This document shows, one piece after another, positions 35,212 to 43,858 of a DNA stretch of 64,000 nt. The notes under the pieces are model-generated. The model did no database searches. It was not told the DNA's origin and saw only the letters and a program-made list of their open reading frames with translations. Both the position numbers and the translations under genes were made by a program. The stretch covers positions 1 through 64,000 of the forward strand of contig JBJETB010000023.1 in NCBI GenBank assembly GCA_051883095.1, read 5' to 3'. This DNA is from SUG1106 sp051883095. GTDB taxonomy: Bacteria; Bacillota; Clostridia; Peptostreptococcales; Anaerovoracaceae. Within the stretch, counting starts at the first letter, position 1. Each line of letters opens with the position of its first letter.

Positions 35212-35847
35212 TCAGAGCTTGTTAAGTTCGTTAAATATTTTCTGCATCCGTTTATCCAGAGTAGCGCTGACCTCGGCGCAGGCCTTCAGCTCGATGTCTA
35301 TTCTGGCCGGTATTTCCTTATCCTTCTTATACCTGAGCTGATGCTCCAGGCTCGCCCAGAAATCCATGGCAACCGTCCTTATCTGCACCTCCACAGGCAC
35401 CTCAATACAGCCATCTAGCAGGAAAACAGGCACCATCAGAGAAAGATGGAGACTTCTGTAACCGTTAGGCTTCGGATTTGCTATGTAGTCCTTGCAGGTG
35501 TTTACTCTTATGTCGTTCTGAGATGTCAGCATGTGAGCCACCTCGTAAACATCCTCCACGAAATTGCAGACCACTCTGATTCCGGCGATATCCAGAATGT
35601 TTTCCCTTGCCGAAGGAATGGAAATCTCACACTGCAGCCTGCGCAGCTTATCTTCGATTCCATGTGGAGTCTTCAGTCTCTTTTCGATGTGGTGGATAGG
35701 ATTATAGTCGTGTCTTACAGCGAAGTCCTCACTGAGTATCTCAATCTTGGTGTCAACCTCTTTTATAGCCGCACTGTACTCGTGTATAAATTCATCGAAT
35801 CCCGGCTGTTCCTCCAGCCGTCCGTAATGTTTTTCAACCCAGGTCAA
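35212..35847 (-). CDS. relQ: Small alarmone synthetase, RelQ/YjbM-type GTP pyrophosphokinase
   Basis: Synthesises (p)ppGpp from ATP and GDP/GTP without a hydrolase domain, 211 aa. Visible motifs: IAGIRVVCNFVEDVYEVA (about 96-113), NPKPNGYRSLHL (substrate loop), and VEVQIRTVAMDFWASLEHQLRY with the catalytic Glu. Length and lack of HD, TGS and ACT domains indicate a RelP/RelQ-type enzyme. It has its own transcription unit between two terminator/promoter regions. Confidence 0.85.
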   Translation of the reverse strand: MTWVEKHYGRLEEQPGFDEFIHEYSAAIKEVDTKIEILSEDFAVRHDYNPIHHIEKRLKTPHGIEDKLRRLQCEISIPSARENILDIAGIRVVCNFVEDVYEVAHMLTSQNDIRVNTCKDYIANPKPNGYRSLHLSLMVPVFLLDGCIEVPVEVQIRTVAMDFWASLEHQLRYKKDKEIPARIDIELKACAEVSATLDKRMQKIFNELNKL

Positions 35848-35949
35848 TTTTAACTTTCCTCTCTTTTTTGAGTTTAAATTCAGGAAAAATTCCTTTATAA
35901 TAATATTATAACTGATAATTGTGTAAAAAGAAAGGATTTTGGTGTAGAT

Positions 35950-36936
35950 ATGCTGAAAGTTACTTTAGGAAATACGAATCTGTCCGTCAGCAGAGTCGGA
36001 ATGGGTGTGCTGCCTATAGGTCCGGGACAGCTTGCCCTGCCTGTAGACGAAGGCGCAGACATCATCTGTCATGCCGTAAAGCAAGGCATCAATTTCATAG
36101 ATACGGCTCAGTACTACCGCACATATCCGTATATAAAGAGGGCTCTGGAAATTCTGGCGGCGTCCGGCGAGGAAAGCACCCGCAGGGCAGCAGACAATCT
36201 CATCATCTGCTCCAAGTCCCTTTCCTCAGACTACGAGGGCATGATGTCGGCAATCCGTGAAGCTATGACAGAGCTTGACCGCCCTTTCCTGGATATTTTC
36301 CTCATGCATGAGGTGAGAACCGGCGGTTTCGAGGAAAGAAAAGGCGCCTGGCAGGCTCTCATAGACGCACGCAGCAGCGGTCTGGTCAGGGCCATAGGTG
36401 TGTCAACACACCATGTAGATGTTACCCTCCAGATGGCCGGCATTCCGGAATGCGATGTGGTTTTTCCCCTTATAAACTACGCATCCATGGGCATCCGTCG
36501 CGGCTCAGAGGCCGGTACCTGCGAAGAGATGCTTGAAGCCATCAGAGCATGCCGCAATGCAGGGAAAGGCGTTTTCACCATGAAAGTTTTTGGCGGCGGC
36601 AACCTTACAGATAACTACCGCAAAGCCCTGGACTACGTGTTTTCCAAAGAGGAAATCCAGTCGGTGATGATAGGTTTCGGCAGTAAATCGGAAGTAGACG
36701 ATATAATCAGCTATCTTGACGGCACCATGCTGCCTGACTATAACCCGGACACCTCCCATAAAAAAATGCGCATAAACCAGGAGGACTGCGAGGGCTGCGG
36801 CAGCTGTATGAAGGTCTGCGCCTCCAAGGCGATTTTCTACAATAAAAACGGGCTGGCCGAAATCGACCAGTCCCTGTGTCTGACCTGCGGTTACTGCAGC
36901 TATGCCTGCCCTGTACGGGCGGTTATCCGGTATTAG
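35950..36936 (+). CDS. Aldo/keto reductase with C-terminal 2x4Fe-4S ferredoxin domain
   Basis: A 328-aa oxidoreductase. The aldo/keto reductase barrel (about 1-265) keeps GINFIDTAQYY (Asp/Tyr) and FLMHE. The C-terminal ferredoxin domain has two clusters, CEGCGSCMKVC (about 280) and CLTCGYCSYACP (about 310). Such fusions are common in anaerobes and of unknown substrate. It is followed by the arsR promoter, so it is a separate unit. Confidence 0.85.
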   Translation: MLKVTLGNTNLSVSRVGMGVLPIGPGQLALPVDEGADIICHAVKQGINFIDTAQYYRTYPYIKRALEILAASGEESTRRAADNLIICSKSLSSDYEGMMSAIREAMTELDRPFLDIFLMHEVRTGGFEERKGAWQALIDARSSGLVRAIGVSTHHVDVTLQMAGIPECDVVFPLINYASMGIRRGSEAGTCEEMLEAIRACRNAGKGVFTMKVFGGGNLTDNYRKALDYVFSKEEIQSVMIGFGSKSEVDDIISYLDGTMLPDYNPDTSHKKMRINQEDCEGCGSCMKVCASKAIFYNKNGLAEIDQSLCLTCGYCSYACPVRAVIRY

Positions 36937-36959
36937 AACACGAATTTATTTAAAAAGCA

Positions 36960-37000
36960 TTGACAAATATCTATATGAGCGATATACTGACATATAGATA
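36960..37000 (+). promoter_or_regulatory. arsR promoter and operator
   Basis: -35 TTGACA (36960-36965), 17-bp spacer, -10 TATACT (36983-36988). A perfect 10-bp inverted repeat TATCTATATG/CATATAGATA (36968-36977 and 36991-37000) straddles the -10, as expected for ArsR autorepression. A weaker CATAT/ATATG pair lies before the permease gene (about 37398-37419). Confidence 0.75.
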
Positions 37001-37023
37001 ATTTTCTATAGGAGGATGATTCG

Positions 37024-37347
37024 ATGCAGTTGGATGAAAAGAAAACCGCTTTAGTCTTTAAAGCATTTTGCGACGAAAACCGCATCCGCATTCTCAAACT
37101 TCTCAGAACCGGCGAGAAATGCGCATGCAAGCTCCTTGAGGAAATCAATGTCACCCAGCCTACGCTGTCACACCATATGAAAATACTCTGTGACTCCGGT
37201 GTCGTTGTCGGCCGCAAGGAAGGCAAGTGGACACACTATTCGATTTCTCCGTCCGGTGCGGAATATGCAGCATCATGCCTCAAAGCGCTTACAACCCTTG
37301 AGCTTTCAGATGAAGAATGTGAAGCAAAGTCGTGTTGTGAAGAATGA
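37024..37347 (+). CDS. arsR: ArsR/SmtB-family metalloregulator
   Basis: A 107-aa winged-helix repressor. The HTH region has TQPTLSHHMKILCDSGVV (about 52-69). An ECACKLL-like CACKLLEE motif (Cys38, Cys40) near helix alpha3 matches the metalloid-sensing site of ArsR. A second cysteine pair lies at the C terminus (KSCCEE). AGGAGG lies 6 nt before the ATG. First gene of the 37-40 kb operon. Confidence 0.88.
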   Translation: MQLDEKKTALVFKAFCDENRIRILKLLRTGEKCACKLLEEINVTQPTLSHHMKILCDSGVVVGRKEGKWTHYSISPSGAEYAASCLKALTTLELSDEECEAKSCCEE

Positions 37348-37435
37348 TGAATCCATCATTTTTCGCCCACGGCTATATATATGACAATTACATAGACATA
37401 TTTCAATTTAACTATATGAAATGAAAGGAGCTTTT

Positions 37436-38449
37436 ATGGAAGTGTTTAAAACAGCCTGGGATTTCTTTCAGAATGAAGTTCTGGGCATGCAGTGGCTTAA
37501 CCGCCTGATTACCGCCCTTTTAAATGCCTGCGGTCTTGACACATCAGGCAGATTTGGAGGCAGTGTGCAGTTCTTTATATACGATACCATCAAAATAATC
37601 GCGCTGCTGTGCGTACTGATTTTGATAATATCCTATATTCAGAGCTATTTCCCTCCTGAGAGGACTAAACAGATACTCGGAAGATTTCACGGAATATGGG
37701 CAAACATGATTGCGGCCCTTCTCGGCACAGTAACGCCATTCTGCTCCTGCTCGTCAATTCCTCTTTTTATCGGTTTTACCAGTGCAGGACTTCCTCTGGG
37801 TGTGACATTTTCTTTTCTGATTTCTTCGCCCATGGTTGACCTTGGCAGCCTTGTACTTCTGATGAGCATTTTTGGCTGGAAGGTTGCAATTATATACGTT
37901 ATCCTCGGGCTGGTTATTGCGGTTGCGGGAGGTACTTTAATTGAGAAAATGAATCTTGATGACCAGGTAGAAGAATTTATCAGAAACGGTCATGCTATCG
38001 ATATACCCCAGGAGGAGCTGCATTTCAAAGACCGCATTAAGTATGCCTGTGAACAGGTCATTGCCACCGCGAAAAAAGTGATTCCTTACATACTTATCGG
38101 CGTAGGCATCGGCGCTGTTATACATAACTGGATACCTGAATCATTTATCGTGAAAGCCCTCGGAGATGACAATCCCTTCGGCGTTATTATTGCCACCATT
38201 GCAGGTATTCCTATGTATGCGGATATTTTCGGAACCATACCTATCGCGGAAGCACTGCTTTCAAAAGGTGCCCTGCTTGGAGTTGTCCTTTCCTTTATGA
38301 TGGGAGTAACCACTCTGTCACTGCCGTCAATGATTATGCTCCGCAAGGCGGTTAAGCCGAAGCTTCTTGGTATCTTCACCGCCATATGCGCAGCAGGAAT
38401 TGTCATCGTCGGATATTTCTTTAACCTGATACAGCCTATGATTATATAA
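37436..38449 (+). CDS. ArsP-like permease (DUF318/UPF0718)
   Basis: A 337-aa membrane permease with about eight TM segments. The hallmark TPFCSCSSIPLFIGFTSAG (around residue 100) contains the cysteine pair used by ArsP to bind trivalent organoarsenicals; a second conserved stretch is AGIPMYADIFGTIPIAEALL. ATG 37436 has AAAGGAG 5 nt upstream. Downstream of arsR and upstream of a ferredoxin-DUF2703 gene. Export of arsenicals is inferred; relatives transport other thiol-reactive compounds. Confidence 0.8.
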   Translation: MEVFKTAWDFFQNEVLGMQWLNRLITALLNACGLDTSGRFGGSVQFFIYDTIKIIALLCVLILIISYIQSYFPPERTKQILGRFHGIWANMIAALLGTVTPFCSCSSIPLFIGFTSAGLPLGVTFSFLISSPMVDLGSLVLLMSIFGWKVAIIYVILGLVIAVAGGTLIEKMNLDDQVEEFIRNGHAIDIPQEELHFKDRIKYACEQVIATAKKVIPYILIGVGIGAVIHNWIPESFIVKALGDDNPFGVIIATIAGIPMYADIFGTIPIAEALLSKGALLGVVLSFMMGVTTLSLPSMIMLRKAVKPKLLGIFTAICAAGIVIVGYFFNLIQPMII

Positions 38450-38466
38450 GAACGGAGGAGATGGAA

Positions 38467-39246
38467 ATGGCTAAAAAATGGTATCCGGTAGTGGATATAC
38501 TTACTTGCATCGAATGTGGAACCTGCGTAAATTTCTGTCCACATGGAGTCTATGATAAAACTAAAGCTCCCGCACCTGTTGTGGTCAATCCTGATGGGTG
38601 CATTGACCACTGTCATGGCTGCGGAAATAAATGTCCCGCAGGTGCAATCAGCTATGTAGGGGACGATACAGGCTGGATTCCGCCGGCTCTCCGCAATAAA
38701 GGTGGCTCGCCCGATAATGCATCAGACTGCGACTGCGGGTGCGGATGCAGCTGTGCCTCTGAACCTGAACCTGCTGCAAATATTAAAAAACTGCAGATAG
38801 AGTATCTGTACCTGGACTTATATACATGTGACCGCTGTATAGGAACAAATGTCGTTCTCAGGGAAGTAGTCGATACTCTTCGTCCTGTGTTAACTATGGC
38901 AGGATATGAAGTTGACTATAAAGAATGTGAAATGGCTACGGCTCAGATTGCTGAACAATACCGTTTTCTTTCTTCGCCAACCATTCGTGTAAATGGTCAG
39001 GACATATTCGGAGATATTAAGGAATCAGACTGTGGCTGCTGCGGCGAAATAGCGGGAACCGATATTGATTGCCGCGTATTTGAACATGAAGGCGAAATTT
39101 ACGAAGTACCAACAAAAGAAATGCTTGCTGATGCAATTTTAAGGAGCATTTACACAGAGCATTCCACTTGTGAATGCACATCTTATATAATGCCTGACAA
39201 TCTGAAACGGTTCTATGAAGGTAAAAAAACTGGAGGTAATTTATAA
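38467..39246 (+). CDS. 4Fe-4S ferredoxin fused to DUF2703 thioredoxin-like domain
   Basis: A 259-aa cysteine-rich protein. Residues 1-60 form a ferredoxin-like domain with CIECGTCVNFC and HCHGCGNKC clusters. A Cys/Asp/Gly linker (about 85-100) follows. The C-terminal DUF2703 domain has LDLYTCDRCIGTN and SDCGCCGE motifs. DUF2703 proteins accompany arsenic and mercury genes, but their reaction is unknown. ATG 38467 (8 nt after GGAGG) is preferred over the ATG at 38461. It ends in a 1-bp overlap with the next gene. Confidence 0.75.
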   Translation: MAKKWYPVVDILTCIECGTCVNFCPHGVYDKTKAPAPVVVNPDGCIDHCHGCGNKCPAGAISYVGDDTGWIPPALRNKGGSPDNASDCDCGCGCSCASEPEPAANIKKLQIEYLYLDLYTCDRCIGTNVVLREVVDTLRPVLTMAGYEVDYKECEMATAQIAEQYRFLSSPTIRVNGQDIFGDIKESDCGCCGEIAGTDIDCRVFEHEGEIYEVPTKEMLADAILRSIYTEHSTCECTSYIMPDNLKRFYEGKKTGGNL

Positions 39247-39572
39247 TGTCACTGTTTAATTTTGGAAAGAAAAAAGAAGAAAAAAAGGAAATGGCAAATG
39301 ATTGCTGCCCTGAAGCAAGAAGCAGCATCTGCTGCATCAAAGTCTTAGGTGCAGGGTGCAAATCCTGCCACGAGCAATATGAAAATGCTAAGGAAGCCGT
39401 TAAAGCAATGGGTTTGGCTGTGGAAGTGGAATATATCACTGATATGCAGAAGGTTATGGAATACGGTGTCATGAGTATGCCTGCCATTGTAGTTAACGAA
39501 AAGGTTGTATCCATGGGTAAAGTGCTGAAACCGTCCGATGTTGAGAAGCTGCTGCAGAAAATGGGTTTCTGA
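39246..39572 (+). CDS. Thioredoxin-family redox protein
   Basis: A 108-aa small thioredoxin of the redox-active-disulfide-protein-2 type. The active-site-like motif is LGAGCKSCHEQYENA, and the cis-Pro region is MSMPAIVVN. The N-terminal lysine-rich tail with NDCCPEA and SICCIK adds four more cysteines. Probably donates electrons to ArsC or to the DUF2703 protein (context inference). Confidence 0.78.
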   Translation: MSLFNFGKKKEEKKEMANDCCPEARSSICCIKVLGAGCKSCHEQYENAKEAVKAMGLAVEVEYITDMQKVMEYGVMSMPAIVVNEKVVSMGKVLKPSDVEKLLQKMGF

Positions 39573-39591
39573 TGTGAAAAGGTATCAAGAA

Positions 39592-39972
39592 ATGACTAAG
39601 AAAAAAGTAGCTTTCATCTGTGTGCACAACTCCTGCCGCAGTCAGATTGCTGAAGCCCTCGGCAAGCATTTTAGAGGAAAAGATTTTGAGTTTTACTCTG
39701 CCGGAACAGAGACCAAACCTCAGATAAATCAGGATGCCGTCAGATTGATAAAGGAGCTTTACGGTATCGACATGGAACTGACGCAGTACAGCAAAACATT
39801 CGAAGAGATCCCCGACCCGGATATTGTCATCTCAATGGGCTGTGATGTAGGCTGCCCATATATCGGCAGGTCCTATGATTACAACTGGGAACTCCCTGAC
39901 CCAACGGGGCAAAATGATGAATATTTCAAAGATATCATAAAGAAGATAGAGCGCAAAATTAAAGAATTATAG
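39592..39972 (+). CDS. arsC: Arsenate reductase, low-molecular-weight phosphatase type
   Basis: A 126-aa thioredoxin-coupled arsenate reductase or LMW phosphatase. The CX5R loop is CVHNSCRSQ (C10, R16), with the catalytic Asp in ELPDPTGQ and resolving cysteines in SMGCDVGCPYIG. AAAAGG lies 10 nt before ATG 39592. It closes the arsR-permease-ferredoxin-Trx operon. Confidence 0.87.
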   Translation: MTKKKVAFICVHNSCRSQIAEALGKHFRGKDFEFYSAGTETKPQINQDAVRLIKELYGIDMELTQYSKTFEEIPDPDIVISMGCDVGCPYIGRSYDYNWELPDPTGQNDEYFKDIIKKIERKIKEL

Positions 39973-39976
39973 AATT

Positions 39977-40027
39977 GTCAACCTTCACGCAGCATTTTTC
40001 AATGGGTTCAGAGCTCGAAAGGTTGAC
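39977..40027 (+). repeat. 51-nt paired-end element, copy 4
   Basis: Ends GTCAACCTT/AAGGTTGAC; centre TTTCAATGGGTTC; GAGCTCGA in the right arm. It begins 5 nt after the arsC stop. Confidence 0.85.
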
Positions 40028-40083
40028 ACAATCACTTTGTTTTGTTCCTGTTATTACAATTTAATTACATAAAACTACAAAAA

Positions 40084-40122
40084 GTCATCCTTTTTGCCGA
40101 TTTTCACCGTAAGAAGGATGAC
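40084..40122 (+). repeat. Short 39-nt variant of the paired-end element, copy 5
   Basis: Ends GTCATCCTT/AAGGATGAC. The fifth pair is changed on both arms (compensatory). The loop is 12 nt shorter and keeps TTTTCA. Flanked by AAA and TTTTTT, so it could terminate in both directions. Confidence 0.75.
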
Positions 40123-40168
40123 TTTTTTGGTTACTTCAGTCTTATATTTTCAGGATACAGGCCGAATT

Positions 40169-40219
40169 ATCAACCTTGACTCATCATTTTCCAATGGTTT
40201 CAGAGCTCGAAAGGTTGAC
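40169..40219 (+). repeat. 51-nt paired-end element, copy 6
   Basis: Ends ATCAACCTT/AAGGTTGAC; centre TTCCAATGGTTTC; its right half is nearly identical to copy 4 (CAGAGCTCGAAAGGTTGAC). Followed by TTTT. Confidence 0.82.
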
Positions 40220-40246
40220 TTTTGGCGTCGGAATGATTTTTTAATA

Positions 40247-41278
40247 TTACGCCAGCAGATACAGATCGTCCAGACCCAGAAGATCCATGAGCACCCATAT
40301 TGCGTCGTTCACATCCCGGCGGGTGTTGAAATAGCCGAAACTGAAACGTGTGAGCCCATCGGGTGTTCCCATGGCCTCCATCAGCATAGGCGCCTCAAAT
40401 GACCCGGACTTTACCACTATGCCGTTCTTTCTCATGTGAAGCTTTATCTCTTCCGGTGTAAAGCCTTCTACCTTTACAGCCACAGTCGGAATTCTCACGC
40501 CCGTGCCGAAATCTCCGAAAACAGTCACCTTGTCCATTGACTGCACCGACTCGAAGAAACGTTTGGCCAGTCTGTGCGGGAATATGGAGATACCGTAGAT
40601 TCCCTTTTCCTTGATGAAATCCAGGGCTGCGCAGAAACCGCCGTAAATCTCCGGCTTTATTTCACCGATACTGTCCACAAGCTTACTGTCAGGAGTGAGC
40701 CCATCTTTCAGGCAGATTCCGCCGATTCCATAAGGTCCCATAAGCTTCTTATGTCCTGCAAAGCAGAAAACATCTGCTCCCAGAGTTTCAAGATTTATCT
40801 CACAGGCGCCTGCTGTCTGGGAACCGTCGCATATCACCATCAGCTTATGCCGTCTGGCTATGGTGCCGATAATCTCCATGTCGTTGATGTTTCCGGTCAC
40901 ATTGGAACCGTGGGACACGACCAAAAATCTCGTATTATCCTTTATAGCTCCCTCGATATCCTCATATTTCAGCCTGCCGTAACTGCTGATACCTATGTAG
41001 GTGACCTCCGCTCCTTCAGCTGTAAGGTCATCCAGAACAGAAACCGTTGAACTCTGCTCCATAACCGTTGAAATCACATGGTCTCCCGGCCTGATAAAAC
41101 TTCTGAGCACGATATCCATAGCCTGAAACTCGTCGTGAGTAAAGATGATATTCTCAGGTTTTTTCATGTGGAAAAGCTCTGCAAGCTTTGCCTTTGCCGT
41201 TTCTGCATCAGCAGGCGGCGCAGATTTTACGCTTTCCGGTTTAACTGCCGTAGTGTATGCGTTGTTAAGAAAAATCAT
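40247..41278 (-). CDS. Class V aminotransferase-fold protein, reduced and lacking the desulfurase cysteine
   Basis: A 343-aa PLP-fold protein related to the cysteine-desulfurase-like EF2568 group. Kept are the N-terminal LNNAYTTAVKPESV, SHGSNVTGN, VICDGSQTAG and the PLP Lys in FAGHKKLMGP (Lys177). The usual SGLHCAP motif reads SGSFEAP (Glu295 instead of Cys). The N-terminal substrate segment and the R-x-E-x-GT loop region appear shortened. It is therefore unlikely to be a working desulfurase. Family length is usually about 380 aa. Confidence 0.7.
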   Translation of the reverse strand: MIFLNNAYTTAVKPESVKSAPPADAETAKAKLAELFHMKKPENIIFTHDEFQAMDIVLRSFIRPGDHVISTVMEQSSTVSVLDDLTAEGAEVTYIGISSYGRLKYEDIEGAIKDNTRFLVVSHGSNVTGNINDMEIIGTIARRHKLMVICDGSQTAGACEINLETLGADVFCFAGHKKLMGPYGIGGICLKDGLTPDSKLVDSIGEIKPEIYGGFCAALDFIKEKGIYGISIFPHRLAKRFFESVQSMDKVTVFGDFGTGVRIPTVAVKVEGFTPEEIKLHMRKNGIVVKSGSFEAPMLMEAMGTPDGLTRFSFGYFNTRRDVNDAIWVLMDLLGLDDLYLLA

Positions 41279-41312
41279 AGTTTAACCTTTATTCTTTCTT
41301 TTATGAGGTGCG

Positions 41313-41852
41313 TTATCTTACAATTTTAACGTGGAGATTTTCCATAAGCGCGAGAGCTTTTTCGCCCATCTCCGGGTCGTTGGAAGCCACGCATGACGCG
41401 TCAACGGTAATCGGCACCTCCGGCATTGCCGCTTTGGCAATAACCATATTGGAAATAACGCAGATGTTGGTCACAACTCCGGCCAGCTCCACGCTTTCAT
41501 ATTCATCAGCCCTGTCTCTCAGGTAATCGCCCAGTTCCATAGAGCCGAAAGTCGGCTTGGAAAATACCACATCCTGCTCTTCCTTAAGTCCTGCGACCTT
41601 GCCATAAAGGTCCCAGCCTGCTTCACCCATGATGCAGTGAGGCACCGGAAGATTGGTTCCCTCCTGGGTTTCCATATAATTCTTGCCGTGAGTGTCCATG
41701 GTGAAAATCACCTGTCCTTCCTCTCCGTATCCCCGGTACGTTTCTATCTTGGCTGCGATTGCTTCCTCAATCTCCACCGCTCCCGGAAATCCCAGTGAGC
41801 CAGTAACGAAGTCGTTCTGATAGTCCACGACAATTAAAAGTTTCTTTTTCAT
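41313..41852 (-). CDS. Isochorismatase-family cysteine hydrolase (nicotinamidase-like)
   Basis: A 179-aa hydrolase. The triad is visible: Asp in LIVVDYQNDF, Lys in VFSKPTFGS, and Cys in VVTNICVISN. The fold and size fit nicotinamidase or related amidases; the substrate is not certain. ATG 41852 starts directly at the first beta strand. The upstream peroxiredoxin gene on the same strand ends 41 bp before it. Confidence 0.8.
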   Translation of the reverse strand: MKKKLLIVVDYQNDFVTGSLGFPGAVEIEEAIAAKIETYRGYGEEGQVIFTMDTHGKNYMETQEGTNLPVPHCIMGEAGWDLYGKVAGLKEEQDVVFSKPTFGSMELGDYLRDRADEYESVELAGVVTNICVISNMVIAKAAMPEVPITVDASCVASNDPEMGEKALALMENLHVKIVR

Positions 41853-41892
41853 TTTATTCTCTTCTGCCTCCTGAATAATCAATTTTTTTCAA

Positions 41893-42345
41893 TTAAAGTT
41901 CCTCCAGCATCTTTGCCGGATTCTCCGCTGCCTTCACCTTGCCGAAGGCCTTTTCTATTATTCCGTTTTCATCGATTAAATATGTGGTGCGGACCACGCC
42001 CATGGTCTTTTTGCCGTACATATTCTTTTCCTGCCATACGTCGTAGGCCCTGATAGCCTCCAGTTCCGTATCAGCCAGCAGCACAAAAGGCAGACTGAAC
42101 TTTTCCTCAAACTTTTTATGTGATGCAGCGCTGTCTTTGCTTATGCCGATTACCTCTGCACCCTTTTCCAGAAAATGCGGGTAGAGTTCTCCGAAGCCGC
42201 AGGCCTGTTTGGTGCAGCCTGGTGTGTTATCCTTTGAGTAAAAATACAGCACTACTTTTTTACCTTTGAATTCCTCAAGGCTGTGCATATTGCCGTTCTG
42301 ATCCGGCAGATTGAATGACGGCGCCTTGATACCTGTTTCCAGCAT
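41893..42345 (-). CDS. bcp: Thiol peroxidase, Bcp/PrxQ type
   Basis: Reduces peroxides with thioredoxin, 150 aa. The peroxidatic Cys and a resolving Cys five residues later lie in TPGCTKQACGF (about 39-49); the fold start reads FNLPDQNG. AGGA-type site upstream of ATG 42345. Full length. Confidence 0.92.
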   Translation of the reverse strand: MLETGIKAPSFNLPDQNGNMHSLEEFKGKKVVLYFYSKDNTPGCTKQACGFGELYPHFLEKGAEVIGISKDSAASHKKFEEKFSLPFVLLADTELEAIRAYDVWQEKNMYGKKTMGVVRTTYLIDENGIIEKAFGKVKAAENPAKMLEEL

Positions 42346-42417
42346 GATTGTGTCCTCCGTGTTGTTTCATATATGTTTTTATTTTAAACGTTTCATCACA
42401 CGGTGACAAGCACTTTT

Positions 42418-43833
42418 TTACTTCTGTTGCTCCAGCTTCCGTCCCATGATTACGCCCATGGCAGAAGCCATCATCAGCCCTCTGGTCCAGCCGCTGGAGT
42501 CTCCCAGGCAGTGAAGATTCTTCACGTTTGTATTGAAGTCGGTGTCCATCTTAACCTTGTTGCTGTAGAATTTAAGCTCCGGCGAGTAAAGCAGCGTTTC
42601 TGCAGCCGCAAAGCCCGGCACCACGTGGTCAACAGCCTGAATGAAGTTGATGATGTTTATCATGGCACGGTACGGCATGGCAGCAGTAATATCACCTGCC
42701 ACCGCATCCGGCAGAGTAGGTTTCACGTTGGAGCGGGAAAGCTCCTTTTCCCAGGTGCGCTTGCCGTCAAGGATGTCACCGTAGCGCTGCACCAGGATGT
42801 GGCCAGCACCCAGCATATTAGTCACCTCGCCTATTTTTCTTGCATACTCGATAGGCTGGTTGAAGGGCTCCGTGAAATCGTGAGAGCACAGTATTGCCAG
42901 GTTGGTATTGCCTGACTTGAGTTCCTTATATGAATGTCCGTTTACAACGGCAAGGTCGTCATCGTAGTTTTCCTGGCTGACGAAGCCGCCCGGGTTCTGA
43001 CAGAATGTTCTTACCTTATTTTTGAAAGGCTGCGGATATCCGATGAGCTTTGATTCGTAAAGCACGTTGTTAACGTCTTCCATAATCTCGTTTCTTACCT
43101 CCACGCGAACTCCGATGTCCACAGTTCCCGGCGCGTGGGCTATGTCGTATCTTGCGCAGATTTTTTCCAGCCATTCCGCTCCACGTCGGCCTGTGGCTAT
43201 TACCGTATGGCCGGCCAGTATCTCTGTCCTTTCACCGCCGGAAGTGCCTGCAGCGGTCTCCGGTTCTATTACTATGCCTTTGCAGACTCTTTCCTCCAAA
43301 ATCACATCACAGCAGTTGTAACCGAAAAGAATTTCCACACCCTTCTCCTTCAGAAATCTCTCGATGGCGAGATAAATTTCCTGAGCCTTTTCCGTTCCCA
43401 GATGGCGTATAGGGCAGTCCACCAGCTTGAGGCCGGCCTGAATTGCCCGCTTTCTTATGTCCTTAACCTTTTCAGTCTGGCCGATGCCTTCCACCTTGGT
43501 GTCTGCACCGAATTCCAGATATATCTTGTCTGTGTAGTCTATCATTTCCTGAGCAAAATTTTCTCCGATAAGGTTGGGCAGGTCGCCGCCTACCTCGCAG
43601 CTTAAGGAAAGCTTTCCATCGGAAAATGCTCCTGCTCCGGAAAATCCTGTTGTAATGCTGCAGGGCTTGCAGTTTACGCATTTCTTCGTGGTGTTCTTAG
43701 GGCATCTGCGATTTTCGATAGCGCGGCCCTTTTCCACTATTATAATCTTCTGGCTGCTGCCCTGTCTTATCATCTCCAGCGCTGTGAAAATCCCCGCCGG
43801 TCCGGCTCCTACTATGGCTACATCATATTTCAT
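42418..43833 (-). CDS. COG2509-type FAD-dependent dehydrogenase
   Basis: A 471-aa flavoprotein of unknown substrate. The FAD motif GAGPAGIFTALEMI lies at the N terminus (about 8-21). A cysteine cluster KKCVNCKPC (about 50-58) and GFSGAGAFSDGKL follow. The C-terminal part carries LGDSSGWTRGLMMASAMG. Family members are widespread in Clostridia and uncharacterised. Clean start with AGGAGG upstream. Confidence 0.82.
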   Translation of the reverse strand: MKYDVAIVGAGPAGIFTALEMIRQGSSQKIIIVEKGRAIENRRCPKNTTKKCVNCKPCSITTGFSGAGAFSDGKLSLSCEVGGDLPNLIGENFAQEMIDYTDKIYLEFGADTKVEGIGQTEKVKDIRKRAIQAGLKLVDCPIRHLGTEKAQEIYLAIERFLKEKGVEILFGYNCCDVILEERVCKGIVIEPETAAGTSGGERTEILAGHTVIATGRRGAEWLEKICARYDIAHAPGTVDIGVRVEVRNEIMEDVNNVLYESKLIGYPQPFKNKVRTFCQNPGGFVSQENYDDDLAVVNGHSYKELKSGNTNLAILCSHDFTEPFNQPIEYARKIGEVTNMLGAGHILVQRYGDILDGKRTWEKELSRSNVKPTLPDAVAGDITAAMPYRAMINIINFIQAVDHVVPGFAAAETLLYSPELKFYSNKVKMDTDFNTNVKNLHCLGDSSGWTRGLMMASAMGVIMGRKLEQQK

Positions 43834-43858
43834 ATTTTAAACCTCCTTTTTTTTCTTA

